From Stutzerimonas kunmingensis (GTDB lineage: Bacteria > Pseudomonadota > Gammaproteobacteria > Pseudomonadales > Pseudomonadaceae), in the NCBI RefSeq assembly GCF_002929225.1, contig NZ_PISM01000014.1:310001-374000 (forward strand): a stretch of DNA of 64,000 bases, given 5' to 3'. Every line of letters begins with the position of its first letter. The first letter of the stretch is position 1. This document shows positions 20,219-31,437 of this stretch, piece after piece. The notes beneath the pieces were generated by a model that ran no database searches, was not told the DNA's origin, and saw nothing but the letters and a program-made list of their open reading frames with translations. Made by a program: the position numbers and the translations under genes.

Positions 20219-20755
20219 TTACTCGTCAGCGTCAGATTCGTTGAGGCAACCGGGTTTGCCGGCAATAAAGGTGCGACTTGGGTCGACCAGGGCGCCGAAG
20301 CGGGTGAGCGCGTCGGAACCGATCAAAAGTGGGTATTGGAAAGCGGTACGGTCCGTGAGGTTCACTTCGATTGTGCGTTTGGCCTTGCCCATGCACAGAT
20401 CGAGTTCGATAACCGGGCGCGCCGTGTAGGTTTTTTCCTCTTCCGGATCATAGTCGCCAGCCCGGCGCTTGATCTTGCTGATGCGTGCCAGCGGACGCTC
20501 GATGGGGTGTGCGTGGGCGCTGTCGACGGCAAGGTAGAAGCGCACCCACGACTCGCCTTCACGCTTGAATCGGGTGATGTCACGCGCACTGAGCGACGCG
20601 GTCTGGGCGCCGGTGTCGAGCTTGGCGTCCACTTCCAGATTGAAGTCGGGGATTCCAACGTGTTCGTTCAGACCGTAAATCGTATTGTCGGCAGCGGTGC
20701 CGATCGCGGGCAGGAGTAATGTACAGAACAGCAGGAAGTGGGCTTTTACTCTCAT
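20219..20755 (-). CDS. Secreted retropepsin-like aspartic protease (RimB/Zn-protease family name)
   Basis: From ATG 20755 the protein is 178 residues with a signal peptide (MRVKAHFLLFCTLLLPAIG, cleavage near TAA). The in-frame start at 20851 would put 32 unlikely residues before it. The domain is commonly named ATP-dependent zinc protease (PF05618), but the sequence shows a single retropepsin catalytic motif, LDTGAQTASLSA, and the hydrophobic-hydrophobic-Gly element YPLLIGSDAL; no HExxH motif or ATP site is present. It should therefore be a periplasmic, dimeric aspartic peptidase. It is the first gene of the operon with the 7TM and ATP-grasp genes. RimB of the rimABK operon is a cytoplasmic relative. 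Confidence 0.85.
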   Translation of the reverse strand: MRVKAHFLLFCTLLLPAIGTAADNTIYGLNEHVGIPDFNLEVDAKLDTGAQTASLSARDITRFKREGESWVRFYLAVDSAHAHPIERPLARISKIKRRAGDYDPEEEKTYTARPVIELDLCMGKAKRTIEVNLTDRTAFQYPLLIGSDALTRFGALVDPSRTFIAGKPGCLNESDADE

Positions 20756-20935
20756 GGAACCTGTTGTCTTAAGGAAGGGATGACTGGAGATCGAGTGGCG
20801 ACAGGCATTGCGGGCAAGCGCCGGGGGCGCGAAAGGCTGGCATTCTAGCATGCTGGTTTCACGGCGCTACAAGGCGCTCTGCCCTGGCTCAAGCTAATCT
20901 CGATCAGGTTGCCGCTTTTACGACTTTAGTAAAGG

Positions 20936-21020
20936 TGTCGACAATCTGCGTAGGCGGGCTGTTGACTGGTCGGCAATGCAGGCGTACTTTCGCCGCATCG
21001 AAACCTGAATTGTCGACAAT
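20936..21020 (+). promoter_or_regulatory. Two TGTCGACAAT sites, candidate operators for the GntR regulator
   Basis: TGTCGACAAT occurs at 20936-20945 and again at 21011-21020. The second is inside a perfect 12 bp palindrome, ATTGTCGACAAT (21009-21020), one base before the ATG of the regulator gene. Two identical copies 75 bp apart, just ahead of a GntR gene that starts a catabolic operon, fit autorepression. The core GT-N2-AC resembles known GntR/FadR-subfamily operators. Confidence 0.65.
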
Positions 21021-21021
21021 C

Positions 21022-21747
21022 ATGCTGGATACCGTTGAGCTTCACCCATCCGCGCAACAGCTCGACAGTGGCACGCTGGCCGAGCATGTGTTTCGTCTGA
21101 TCCAGGCTGCCATCGTCAAAGGCGAGATTGCCCCGGGTAGCAAGATCTCCGAGCCGGAGCTGGCGCGTACCTATGGCATAAGCCGCGGGCCTTTGCGCGA
21201 GGCGATCCACCGGCTGGAAGGGCAGAAGCTGCTGGTCCGCGTGCCGCATGTTGGCGCGAGGGTTGTGTCGCTCAGTCATGCCGAGCTGATCGAGCTCTAC
21301 GAGATTCGTGAATCCCTGGAAGGCATGGCCTGCCGCCTGGCGGCCGAACGCATGACTGAGGCGGAAATCGACGACCTGCGCCGGGTACTGAGCACCCACG
21401 AGCGCGATGAGGCGTTTCAGGCCGGTGTCGGCTATTACCAGCAGGAAGGCGACTTCGACTTCCATTACCGGATCATTCAGGGCAGCGGCAACCGCACACT
21501 GGCCAAGCTGCTGTGCGACGAGCTCTATCAGCTGGTGCGCATGTACCGCATCCAGTTCTCCACCACGCCGAACCGTCCGCATCAGGCCTTCGCCGAACAC
21601 CACCGGATTCTCGATGCCATCGCCGAACGCGATGGCGAACTGGCGGAGCTGCTGATGCGCCGCCATATCGCCGCTTCCAAGCGCAATGTCGAACGTCACT
21701 TCACGGGCGTTCTTGAGCAAACACCACATGAAAGGGGTAATGCATGA
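21022..21747 (+). CDS. GntR-family (FCD) regulator of the methylcitrate operon
   Basis: The 241-residue protein starts at ATG 21022. The N-terminal GntR winged helix is [20 protein letters not shown] followed by [20 protein letters not shown]. The C-terminal all-helical FCD domain has the metal-site pattern: [24 protein letters not shown] and a terminal RRHIAAS. FCD regulators bind small carboxylates; for the prp operon 2-methylcitrate is a reasonable ligand, by analogy with prp operons of other pseudomonads. Its stop overlaps the prpB start (ATGA), which ties it to the operon. An alternative GTG start at 20935 would lie inside the first operator and is rejected. Confidence 0.92.
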   Translation: MLDTVELHPSAQQLDSGTLAEHVFRLIQAAIVKGEIAPGSKISEPELARTYGISRGPLREAIHRLEGQKLLVRVPHVGARVVSLSHAELIELYEIRESLEGMACRLAAERMTEAEIDDLRRVLSTHERDEAFQAGVGYYQQEGDFDFHYRIIQGSGNRTLAKLLCDELYQLVRMYRIQFSTTPNRPHQAFAEHHRILDAIAERDGELAELLMRRHIAASKRNVERHFTGVLEQTPHERGNA

Positions 21748-22631
21748 CTCTTCCTTCTGCCGGTCAGCGTTTCCGTGACGCCGTCGCCAGCGAGCATCCG
21801 CTCCAGGTCGTCGGCGCGATCAACGCCAACCACGCCTTGCTGGCCAAGCGTGCCGGCTTCAAGGCCATCTATCTGTCCGGCGGCGGCGTTGCTGCCGGCT
21901 CGCTGGGTCTGCCGGATCTTGGCATCACCGGGCTCGACGATGTGCTGACCGACGTGCGCCGCATCACCGATGTCTGCGATCTGCCGCTGCTGGTGGATGT
22001 CGACACCGGCTTCGGCTCCTCGGCGTTCAACGTGGCGCGTACCGTCAAGTCGATGATCAAGTTCGGCGCCGCGGCGATCCACATCGAGGACCAGGTCGGT
22101 GCCAAGCGTTGCGGCCATCGTCCAAACAAGGAAATCGTCTCGCAGCAGGAGATGGTCGACCGCATCAAGGCGGCCGTGGACGCGCGCACCGACGACAGCT
22201 TCGTGATCATGGCGCGTACCGATGCGCTGGCGGTGGAAGGTCTGAACTCCGCGCTGGATCGTGCCGCGGCCTGCATCGAAGCGGGTGCCGACATGATCTT
22301 TCCCGAGGCCATCACCGAGTTGGCGATGTACAAGACCTTCGCCGACCGCGTGCAGGCGCCAATTCTGGCCAACATCACCGAGTTCGGTGCCACGCCGCTT
22401 TACACCACCGAAGAGCTGGCCAGCGTCGACGTCTCCCTGGTGCTCTACCCGCTGTCGGCGTTCCGTGCCATGAACAAGGCCGCGGAAAATGTCTACACCG
22501 CGCTGCGCCGTGACGGCACGCAGAAGAACGTGATCGACACCATGCAAACCCGCATGGAGCTCTACGATCGCATCAACTATCACACGTTCGAGCAGCACCT
22601 CGACGCGCTGTTCGCTCAGAAGAAGAGCTGA
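21744..22631 (+). CDS. prpB: 2-methylisocitrate lyase
   Basis: The 295-residue enzyme belongs to the isocitrate lyase/PEP mutase superfamily. The active-site Cys is C123 in [10 protein letters not shown], and DVDTGFGS carries metal ligands. It cleaves 2-methylisocitrate to pyruvate and succinate, the last step of the methylcitrate cycle for propionyl-CoA. The start overlaps the stop of the GntR gene by 4 bp. A strong hairpin follows immediately, before prpC. Confidence 0.95.
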   Translation: MTLPSAGQRFRDAVASEHPLQVVGAINANHALLAKRAGFKAIYLSGGGVAAGSLGLPDLGITGLDDVLTDVRRITDVCDLPLLVDVDTGFGSSAFNVARTVKSMIKFGAAAIHIEDQVGAKRCGHRPNKEIVSQQEMVDRIKAAVDARTDDSFVIMARTDALAVEGLNSALDRAAACIEAGADMIFPEAITELAMYKTFADRVQAPILANITEFGATPLYTTEELASVDVSLVLYPLSAFRAMNKAAENVYTALRRDGTQKNVIDTMQTRMELYDRINYHTFEQHLDALFAQKKS

Positions 22632-22635
22632 CGAG

Positions 22636-22666
22636 AAGGCCCCATTGGGTTTGCCAATGGGGCCTT
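22636..22666 (+). terminator. Hairpin between prpB and prpC (partial terminator or stabiliser)
   Basis: A perfect 13 bp stem AAGGCCCCATTGG / CCAATGGGGCCTT with loop GTTTG starts 5 bp after prpB. Only a short T tract (TTT) follows, so it is more likely to reduce read-through or protect the prpB end of the mRNA than to stop all transcription. Confidence 0.7.
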
Positions 22667-22726
22667 TGCGATCCATTTTTTAACGTGATTTGCAGTATCC
22701 AGAACAAATCCAAGAAGGAGATAGCA

Positions 22727-23854
22727 ATGGCTGAAGCAAAAGTTTTGAGCGGCGCGGGCCTGCGCGGACAGATCGCCGGACAGACCGCCTTGTGTACCGT
22801 GGGCAAGACCGGTGCCGGGTTGACCTATCGTGGTTACGACGTGCGCGACCTGGCGGCCGAGTGCGATTTCGAGGAAGTGGCCTACCTGCTGTTCTATGGT
22901 GAGCTGCCGAACACCCAGCAACTGGCCGATTACAAGAATCGCCTGAAGACCATGCGTGACCTGCCGCAGGCACTGAAGGAAGTGCTGGAACGCATCCCGG
23001 CGAGCGCGCACCCGATGGATGTCATGCGTACCGGTTCGTCCGTACTTGGCACGCTGGAGCCGGAGCTCAGCTTCGACCAGCAGCGCGACGTTGCCGAGCG
23101 GCTGATGGCCGCTTTCCCGGCGATCATGTGCTACTGGTATCGCTTCACCCACGACGGTGTTCGCATCAACTGCACCAGTGATGAAGAGACCCTGGGCGGC
23201 CATTTCCTCGCGCTGCTGCACGACAAGAAGCCGAGCGACCTGCACGTCAAGGTGATGAACGTCTCGCTGATCCTCTACGCCGAGCACGAGTTCAACGCCT
23301 CGACCTTTACCGCCCGTGTCTGTGCTTCGACGCTCTCCGACCTCTATTCCTGCGTGACCGGTGCCATCGGTTCGCTGCGCGGTCCGCTGCATGGCGGCGC
23401 CAACGAAGCGGCGATGGACATGATCGAGCAGTGGAAGAGTCCGGAAGAAGCCCGCGAAGCGATCCTCGGCATGCTTGAGCGCAAGGACAAGATCATGGGC
23501 TTCGGCCACGCGATCTACAGCGTTTCCGACCCGCGCAACGAGGTGATCAAGGTCTGGGCCGAAAAGCTCGCGGATGAAGTGGGCGACACCGTGCTCTACC
23601 CGGTCTCGGTCGCCGTTGACGAAACCATGTGGGAGCAAAAGAAGCTCTTCCCGAACGCCGACTTCTACCATGCGTCCGCCTATCACTTCATGGGCATCCC
23701 GACCAAGCTGTTCACGCCGATCTTCGTCTGCTCGCGCGTCACCGGCTGGGCGTCCCATGTGTTCGAACAACGCAGCAACAACCGGATCATTCGGCCGAGC
23801 GCCGAGTACATCGGTCCGGAGCAGCGCAAGGTTGTCCCGATCGCCCAGCGTTGA
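22727..23854 (+). CDS. prpC: 2-methylcitrate synthase
   Basis: From ATG 22727 (AAGGAG 8 bp upstream) the product is 375 residues, the usual size of the short prokaryotic type. The citrate synthase fold carries the catalytic His in GPLHGGANEAAMDM, another in IMGFGHAIYS, and catalytic Asp and Arg near the C end (ASAYHFMGIP, RVTGWASHVFEQR). It condenses propionyl-CoA with oxaloacetate. The neighbouring prpB and acnD identify it as the methylcitrate enzyme rather than the TCA citrate synthase. Confidence 0.95.
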   Translation: MAEAKVLSGAGLRGQIAGQTALCTVGKTGAGLTYRGYDVRDLAAECDFEEVAYLLFYGELPNTQQLADYKNRLKTMRDLPQALKEVLERIPASAHPMDVMRTGSSVLGTLEPELSFDQQRDVAERLMAAFPAIMCYWYRFTHDGVRINCTSDEETLGGHFLALLHDKKPSDLHVKVMNVSLILYAEHEFNASTFTARVCASTLSDLYSCVTGAIGSLRGPLHGGANEAAMDMIEQWKSPEEAREAILGMLERKDKIMGFGHAIYSVSDPRNEVIKVWAEKLADEVGDTVLYPVSVAVDETMWEQKKLFPNADFYHASAYHFMGIPTKLFTPIFVCSRVTGWASHVFEQRSNNRIIRPSAEYIGPEQRKVVPIAQR

Positions 23855-23929
23855 TCGGAGCGAGGGAGCTCGTCGTCGGGCTCCCGGCACCTTGCCCCAC
23901 AGAACATTACTGAATTGAGTTCTTCCGGC

Positions 23930-26533
23930 ATGAATACAGAACACCGCAAACCTTTGCCAGGTACTGGGCTTGACTACTTCGACACCCGTGAGGCGATCGA
24001 AGCCATTCAGTCGGGTGCCTACGACAAGCTGCCCTATACCTCCCGCGTCCTGGCCGAACAGCTGGTGCGTCGCTGTGAGCCCGAAGCGCTGACCGATTCG
24101 CTGAAGCAGATCATCGAGCGCAAGCGCGACCTCGATTTTCCGTGGTATCCGGCTCGTGTAGTCTGCCATGACATCCTTGGCCAGACCGCGCTGGTCGATC
24201 TCGCCGGCCTGCGCGATGCGATTGCGGAGCAGGGCGGCGACCCGGCGAAGGTCAACCCGGTGGTGCCGACCCAGCTGATCGTCGACCACTCGCTGGCGGT
24301 TGAATTTGCAGGCTTCGACCCGGATGCGTTCGAGAAGAACCGTGCCGTCGAGGAGCGCCGCAACGAGGACCGCTTCCACTTCATCGAGTGGACCAAGACC
24401 GCGTTCAAGAACGTCGACGTGATCCCGGCCGGCAACGGCATCATGCACCAGATCAATCTGGAGAAGATGTCGCCGGTGATTCAGGCCCGTGGCGGCGTTG
24501 CCTTTCCGGACACCTGCGTGGGTACCGACTCGCACACCCCGCACGTCGATGCGCTGGGTGTGATCGCCATCGGCGTTGGCGGCCTGGAGGCCGAAACCGT
24601 GATGCTCGGTCTGCCTTCAATGATGCGCCTGCCCGACATCGTCGGTGTGCGCCTGACCGGCAAGCGTCAGCCTGGCATCACCGCCACCGATATCGTGCTG
24701 GCGCTGACCGAGTTCCTGCGCAAGGAACGTGTGGTCGGAGCTTGGGTCGAGTTCTTCGGCGAAGGCGCCGACAGCCTGACCATCGGCGATCGCGCGACCA
24801 TCTCCAACATGTGTCCAGAATACGGCGCCACCGCTTCGATGTTCTACATCGACCAGCAGACCATCGATTACCTCAAACTGACCGGTCGCGAGCCGGAGCA
24901 GGTCGCGCTGGTCGAGCAGTACGCCAAGGAAACGGGCCTGTGGGCGACGGCTCTGGAAGGCGCAGAATACGAACGCGTGCTCGAATTCGACCTGTCCAGC
25001 GTGGTGCGCAACATGGCGGGCCCGTCCAACCCGCACAAGCGTCTGCCGACCTCCGCGCTGCACGAGCGTGGCATCGCCGACGAAGACAAGCTGGCTGCAG
25101 CGCGCGCCGAAGAGGCCGAAGGTCTGCTGCCCGATGGTGCGGTGATCATTGCCGCTATCACCAGCTGCACCAACACCTCCAACCCGCGCAACGTGGTGGC
25201 CGCCGGCCTACTGGCGAAAAAGGCCAACGAGTTGGGCCTGGTGCGCAAGCCTTGGGTGAAGACGTCCTTCGCGCCGGGTTCCAAGGTCGCCAAGCTGTAC
25301 CTGGAAGAAGCTGGGCTGCTCAGCGAGCTGGAAAAACTCGGTTTCGGCATCGTCGCCTACGCCTGCACCACCTGTAACGGCATGTCCGGTGCGCTGGACC
25401 CGGTGATCCAGCAGGAAATCATCGAGCGCGACCTGTACGCCACTGCAGTTCTCTCCGGTAACCGCAACTTCGATGGCCGTATCCACCCGTATGCCAAGCA
25501 GGCCTTCCTTGCCTCGCCGCCGCTGGTGGTCGCGTACGCCATCGCCGGTACCGTGCGTTTCGATATCGAGCAGGACGTGCTGGGCACCGACAAGAACGGC
25601 AATCCGATCACCCTGAAAGACCTCTGGCCGTCCGACGAGGAGATCGACGCCATTGTCGCGTCCTCGGTGAAGCCCGAGCAGTTCAAGCAGATCTACATCC
25701 CGATGTTCGATCTGGGCACCATCGAGGAAGCCAAGAGCCCGCTATACGACTGGCGTCCGATGTCCACCTACATCCGTCGTCCGCCGTACTGGGAAGGCGC
25801 GTTGGCTGGCGAGCGCACACTGAAAGGCATGCGTCCGCTGGCGATCCTGCCGGACAACATCACCACCGATCACCTGTCGCCATCCAACGCCATACTGTTG
25901 GATTCGGCGGCCGGTGAATACCTGGCGAAGATGGGGCTGCCGGAGGAGGACTTCAATTCCTACGCAACCCACCGCGGCGACCATCTGACCGCGCAGCGGG
26001 CGACGTTCGCCAACCCGCAGCTGGTCAACGAGATGGCGGTGGTCGACGGCAAGGTGCAGAAGGGTTCGCTGGCGCGCGTCGAGCCGGAAGGCAAGGTGAT
26101 GCGCATGTGGGAAGCCATCGAAACCTACATGACTCGCAAGCAGAACCTGATCATCGTGGCCGGTGCCGACTACGGCCAGGGCAGCTCGCGTGACTGGGCG
26201 GCCAAGGGCGTGCGCCTGGCGGGTGTCGAGGTGATCGTCGCCGAAGGCTTCGAGCGTATCCACCGTACCAACCTGGTGGGCATGGGCGTGCTGCCGGTCG
26301 AGTTCAAACCGGGTACTACGCGCCTGACCCTTGGCCTCGATGGCACCGAAACCTTCGATATCGAAGGCGAGCTGTCGCCGCGCTGCGACCTGACGCTGGT
26401 CATTCATCACAAGAGCGGTGAAGAAACCCGCGTTCCGGTCACCTGCCGCCTCGATACGGCGGCGGAAGTCAGCGTCTACCAGGCCGGCGGCGTGCTGCAA
26501 CGTTTCGCCAAGGACTTCCTCGGGCAGGCGTGA
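23930..26533 (+). CDS. acnD: Fe/S-dependent 2-methylcitrate dehydratase AcnD
   Basis: I start the 867-residue protein at ATG 23930; a TTG five codons upstream gives no extra conservation. It is an aconitase A-like enzyme with three cluster cysteines: one in AAITSCTNTSNPRN and two in YACTTCNG. The swivel domain at the C end contains DYGQGSSRDWAAKG. AcnD dehydrates 2-methylcitrate to trans-2-methylaconitate, which needs the isomerase PrpF next door. Its context between prpC and prpF separates it from the housekeeping AcnA. AcnB, which can hydrate 2-methylaconitate onward, is also in this window at 36-38.8 kb. Confidence 0.95.
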   Translation: MNTEHRKPLPGTGLDYFDTREAIEAIQSGAYDKLPYTSRVLAEQLVRRCEPEALTDSLKQIIERKRDLDFPWYPARVVCHDILGQTALVDLAGLRDAIAEQGGDPAKVNPVVPTQLIVDHSLAVEFAGFDPDAFEKNRAVEERRNEDRFHFIEWTKTAFKNVDVIPAGNGIMHQINLEKMSPVIQARGGVAFPDTCVGTDSHTPHVDALGVIAIGVGGLEAETVMLGLPSMMRLPDIVGVRLTGKRQPGITATDIVLALTEFLRKERVVGAWVEFFGEGADSLTIGDRATISNMCPEYGATASMFYIDQQTIDYLKLTGREPEQVALVEQYAKETGLWATALEGAEYERVLEFDLSSVVRNMAGPSNPHKRLPTSALHERGIADEDKLAAARAEEAEGLLPDGAVIIAAITSCTNTSNPRNVVAAGLLAKKANELGLVRKPWVKTSFAPGSKVAKLYLEEAGLLSELEKLGFGIVAYACTTCNGMSGALDPVIQQEIIERDLYATAVLSGNRNFDGRIHPYAKQAFLASPPLVVAYAIAGTVRFDIEQDVLGTDKNGNPITLKDLWPSDEEIDAIVASSVKPEQFKQIYIPMFDLGTIEEAKSPLYDWRPMSTYIRRPPYWEGALAGERTLKGMRPLAILPDNITTDHLSPSNAILLDSAAGEYLAKMGLPEEDFNSYATHRGDHLTAQRATFANPQLVNEMAVVDGKVQKGSLARVEPEGKVMRMWEAIETYMTRKQNLIIVAGADYGQGSSRDWAAKGVRLAGVEVIVAEGFERIHRTNLVGMGVLPVEFKPGTTRLTLGLDGTETFDIEGELSPRCDLTLVIHHKSGEETRVPVTCRLDTAAEVSVYQAGGVLQRFAKDFLGQA

Positions 26534-26545
26534 CCGGCCATCCTC

Positions 26546-26618
26546 GTAGGGTGGATGGCGCTTTTCCATCCACCGCACCAGCCCGCGCGGTGGATCGGTC
26601 AAGCGTGATCCACCCTAC
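26546..26618. repeat. Extragenic paired palindrome (BIME/REP-like)
   Basis: The element is bounded by GTAGGGTGGAT and its reverse complement ATCCACCCTAC. Inside are two hairpins: GGTGGATGG with CCATCCACC, and GGTGGATC with GATCCACC. It fills most of the acnD-prpF gap. I recognise this GTAGGGTGGAT-type motif from dispersed extragenic repeats in P. stutzeri-group genomes; no second copy is present in this window. Confidence 0.75.
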
Positions 26619-26649
26619 AACCCAATCATCTTCCAGCCAGGACTCACTC

Positions 26650-27837
26650 ATGGCTCATCAAACCCAGATCAGAATTCCCGCGACCTACATGCGTGGCGGC
26701 ACCAGCAAGGGCGTGTTCTTCCGCTTGCAGGACCTGCCGGAAAGCTGCCAGATGCCGGGCCCTGCGCGCGACAAGCTGTTCTTGCGCGTGATCGGTAGTC
26801 CCGACCCTTATTCGGCGCACATCGACGGCATGGGCGGCGCCACGTCCAGCACCAGCAAATGCGTCATCCTGTCCAAGAGCACTCGACCTGATCATGACGT
26901 CGAGTATCTCTATGGTCAGGTGTCGATCGACAAGCCCTTCGTCGACTGGAGCGGCAACTGCGGCAACCTTTCAACCGGCGCCGGCGCGTTCGCGCTGCAT
27001 GCCGGCCTGGTGGATGCCGAGCGTATTCCGCAGAACGGCACCTGTGTGGTGCGGATCTGGCAGGCCAACATCGGCAAGACCATCATCGCCCACGTGCCGG
27101 TGGCCAACGGCCAGGTGCAGGAGACCGGCGATTTCGAGCTGGACGGCGTGACCTTTCCGGCTGCCGAGATCGTGCTGGAATTCCTCGATCCGTCCGACGA
27201 CGGCGAGGAGGGCGGTTCGATGTTTCCCACCGGCAATCTGATCGATGAGCTGGAGGTCCCGGGCATCGGTACGCTCAAGGCGACCATGATCAGCGCCGGC
27301 ATTCCCACTGTGTTCGTCAATGCCGAGGACATCGGCTACCAGGGCACAGAACTGCGTGAGGACATCAATGGCGATCCGGATGCTCTGGCTCGTCTGGAGT
27401 CGATTCGTGTGGCCGGTGCTCTGCGAATGGGCTTGATCAAGACCGCGGAGGAGGCGCTGACCCGTCAGCACACGCCGAAGGTTGCCTTCGTTTCCCAGCC
27501 GAAAAGCTATCGGGCGTCTTCCGGCAAGAACATCGATGCAGGTGAGGTCGATCTGCTCGTGCGGGCGTTGTCCATGGGCAAGCTGCACCACGCCATGATG
27601 GGCACCTGTGCGGTGGCCATCGGTACGGCGGCGGCGGTGCCTGGCACGCTGGTGAATCTCGCGGCAGGTGGTGGCGAGCGTCAGGCCGTGCGCTTCGGGC
27701 ATCCGTCCGGCACGCTGCGGGTCGGTGCCGAGGCGAAGCAGGTAGACGGTCAGTGGACGGTTACCAAAGCGATCATGAGCCGCAGCGCGCGCGTGCTGAT
27801 GGAAGGCTGGGTACGTGTGCCAGGTGACACTTTCTGA
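26650..27837 (+). CDS. prpF: 2-methylaconitate cis-trans isomerase PrpF
   Basis: From ATG 26650 the protein is 395 residues. It begins with the diagnostic RIPATYMRGGTSKGVFFR, followed by SPDPYSAHIDGMGGATSSTSK and GNCGNLSTGAGAFALH, the latter with the active-site Cys of the diaminopimelate epimerase-like fold. It isomerises trans- to cis-2-methylaconitate and is needed only with AcnD-type dehydratases. It is the last gene of the prp operon: no prpD follows, and the next gene is on the opposite strand past a terminator. Confidence 0.96.
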   Translation: MAHQTQIRIPATYMRGGTSKGVFFRLQDLPESCQMPGPARDKLFLRVIGSPDPYSAHIDGMGGATSSTSKCVILSKSTRPDHDVEYLYGQVSIDKPFVDWSGNCGNLSTGAGAFALHAGLVDAERIPQNGTCVVRIWQANIGKTIIAHVPVANGQVQETGDFELDGVTFPAAEIVLEFLDPSDDGEEGGSMFPTGNLIDELEVPGIGTLKATMISAGIPTVFVNAEDIGYQGTELREDINGDPDALARLESIRVAGALRMGLIKTAEEALTRQHTPKVAFVSQPKSYRASSGKNIDAGEVDLLVRALSMGKLHHAMMGTCAVAIGTAAAVPGTLVNLAAGGGERQAVRFGHPSGTLRVGAEAKQVDGQWTVTKAIMSRSARVLMEGWVRVPGDTF

Positions 27838-27882
27838 TGCGCTTCAACTGCCGGAAATCGAATTCTTCCGGCTGAAAAACGC

Positions 27883-27909
27883 AAAAAGTCCGCACCAAGC
27901 GGACTTTTT
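27883..27909. terminator. Bidirectional intrinsic terminator
   Basis: Perfect stem AAAAAGTCCGC / GCGGACTTTTT with loop ACCAA, between the convergent prpF and ppsR genes. Confidence 0.93.
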
Positions 27910-27929
27910 GTTGTCTAGCGAAGCGGCAC

Positions 27930-28748
27930 TTATTTGAGTCGACGCTCGACGCCTTTCTCCACGAGGATCTTTGCAGAGATTTCCTCGACGGAGAAATGGG
28001 TCGAGTTGATGTAGTTGATGTTCTCGCGGCGGAACAGGCTTTCCACCTCGCGGACTTCGAATTCGCACTGAGCGAAGCTGGCATAACGACTGTTGGGTTT
28101 GCGTTCGTGGCGAATGGCGGCCAGGCGATCCGGGTCGATGGTCAAGCCGAACAGTTTGTCCTTGTACTCTTTGAGGGCGCTCGGCAACTGCAGGCGCTCC
28201 ATGTCGTCCTCGGTCAAGGGGTAGTTGGCAGCGCGGATGCCGTACTGCATCGCCATATACAGGCAGGTCGGTGTTTTGCCGCAGCGGGAAACGCCGACGA
28301 GGATGAGGTCTGCCTTGTCGTAGTAGCGAGTGCGGGCGCCGTCATCGTTATCGAGGGCGAAGTTAACCGCCTCGATACGCTCCATGTAATTGGCGTTGTG
28401 GCTGATGGAGTGGGATTTACCAACGGAGTAGGAGGAACGTGACATCAGCTCATGTTCCAACGGCGCAAGAAAGGAAGAGAAGATGTCGATCATGAAGCCA
28501 TTGGATTCGGCCAGAATGTCACGGATTTCCTGGTTCACCAGGGTGTCGAAGATGATCGGCCGGCCACCGTCCTTTTCCGCGGCATTATTGATTTGCTGTA
28601 CCATGGCCCGCGCTTTTTCGGCGGTGTCTATGTATGGGCGGGTCAGCTTCGTGAAAGTAATGTTCTCGAACTGTGCCAGAAGACTCTGGCCCAGGGTTTC
28701 CGCGGTGATGCCAGTGCCGTCAGAAATGAAGAAAGCAGTTCGTTTCAT
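27930..28748 (-). CDS. ppsR: PEP synthetase regulatory protein (bifunctional kinase/pyrophosphorylase, DUF299)
   Basis: The 272-residue protein starts with the family signature [19 protein letters not shown] and has the P-loop-like [20 protein letters not shown] near residues 147-166. DUF299 enzymes phosphorylate PEP synthase with ADP to switch it off, and reverse this by phosphorolysis. The gene is divergent from ppsA, its target, across a 154 bp promoter region, the conserved arrangement in gammaproteobacteria. Confidence 0.95.
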   Translation of the reverse strand: MKRTAFFISDGTGITAETLGQSLLAQFENITFTKLTRPYIDTAEKARAMVQQINNAAEKDGGRPIIFDTLVNQEIRDILAESNGFMIDIFSSFLAPLEHELMSRSSYSVGKSHSISHNANYMERIEAVNFALDNDDGARTRYYDKADLILVGVSRCGKTPTCLYMAMQYGIRAANYPLTEDDMERLQLPSALKEYKDKLFGLTIDPDRLAAIRHERKPNSRYASFAQCEFEVREVESLFRRENINYINSTHFSVEEISAKILVEKGVERRLK

Positions 28749-28902
28749 GTGCCTTGGGCCTTAAGTCGAGAACGGTTCCCAGCTATAGTAGGCCCTTCGC
28801 CGAGCCCGGTTGGCGGGCATTGTTACTTATTTTGCAGGGTCGGGCCACAGTCGTGCGGCCAGGCTCCGGTTGAGTTTCCAACACTAATGTGGAGAGATCA
28901 CC

Positions 28903-31272
<2,370 letters not shown>

Positions 31273-31288
31273 CGGTTGAGTCGGTAAC

Positions 31289-31315
31289 AAAAACGGGGCG
31301 TCAGCCCCGTTTTTG
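31289..31315 (+). terminator. Intrinsic terminator after ppsA
   Basis: Stem AAAAACGGGGC / GCCCCGTTTTT with loop GTCA, 17 bp after the ppsA stop. Confidence 0.93.
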
Positions 31316-31437
31316 TTGGCGCTGATAATCGTCATTCCAGCGATTTCGTTCCGCCTAGAGCGTCCAGCGGCTAATATGCGCGCCTATATGGCTGTACGCT
31401 GGATGTCGCCGTAATTTCCAAGCAGAAGGAGTTTCCC

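Noticed and set aside
20219-20755. Reading the retropepsin-like gene as a zinc protease
   Set aside because: No HExxH or other zinc-protease motif; the DTGA motif and YPLLIG element indicate an aspartic protease fold.
22616-24544. 642-codon minus-strand frame opposite prpC and the start of acnD
   Set aside because: Antisense shadow of two recognisable enzymes; no domain-like sequence.
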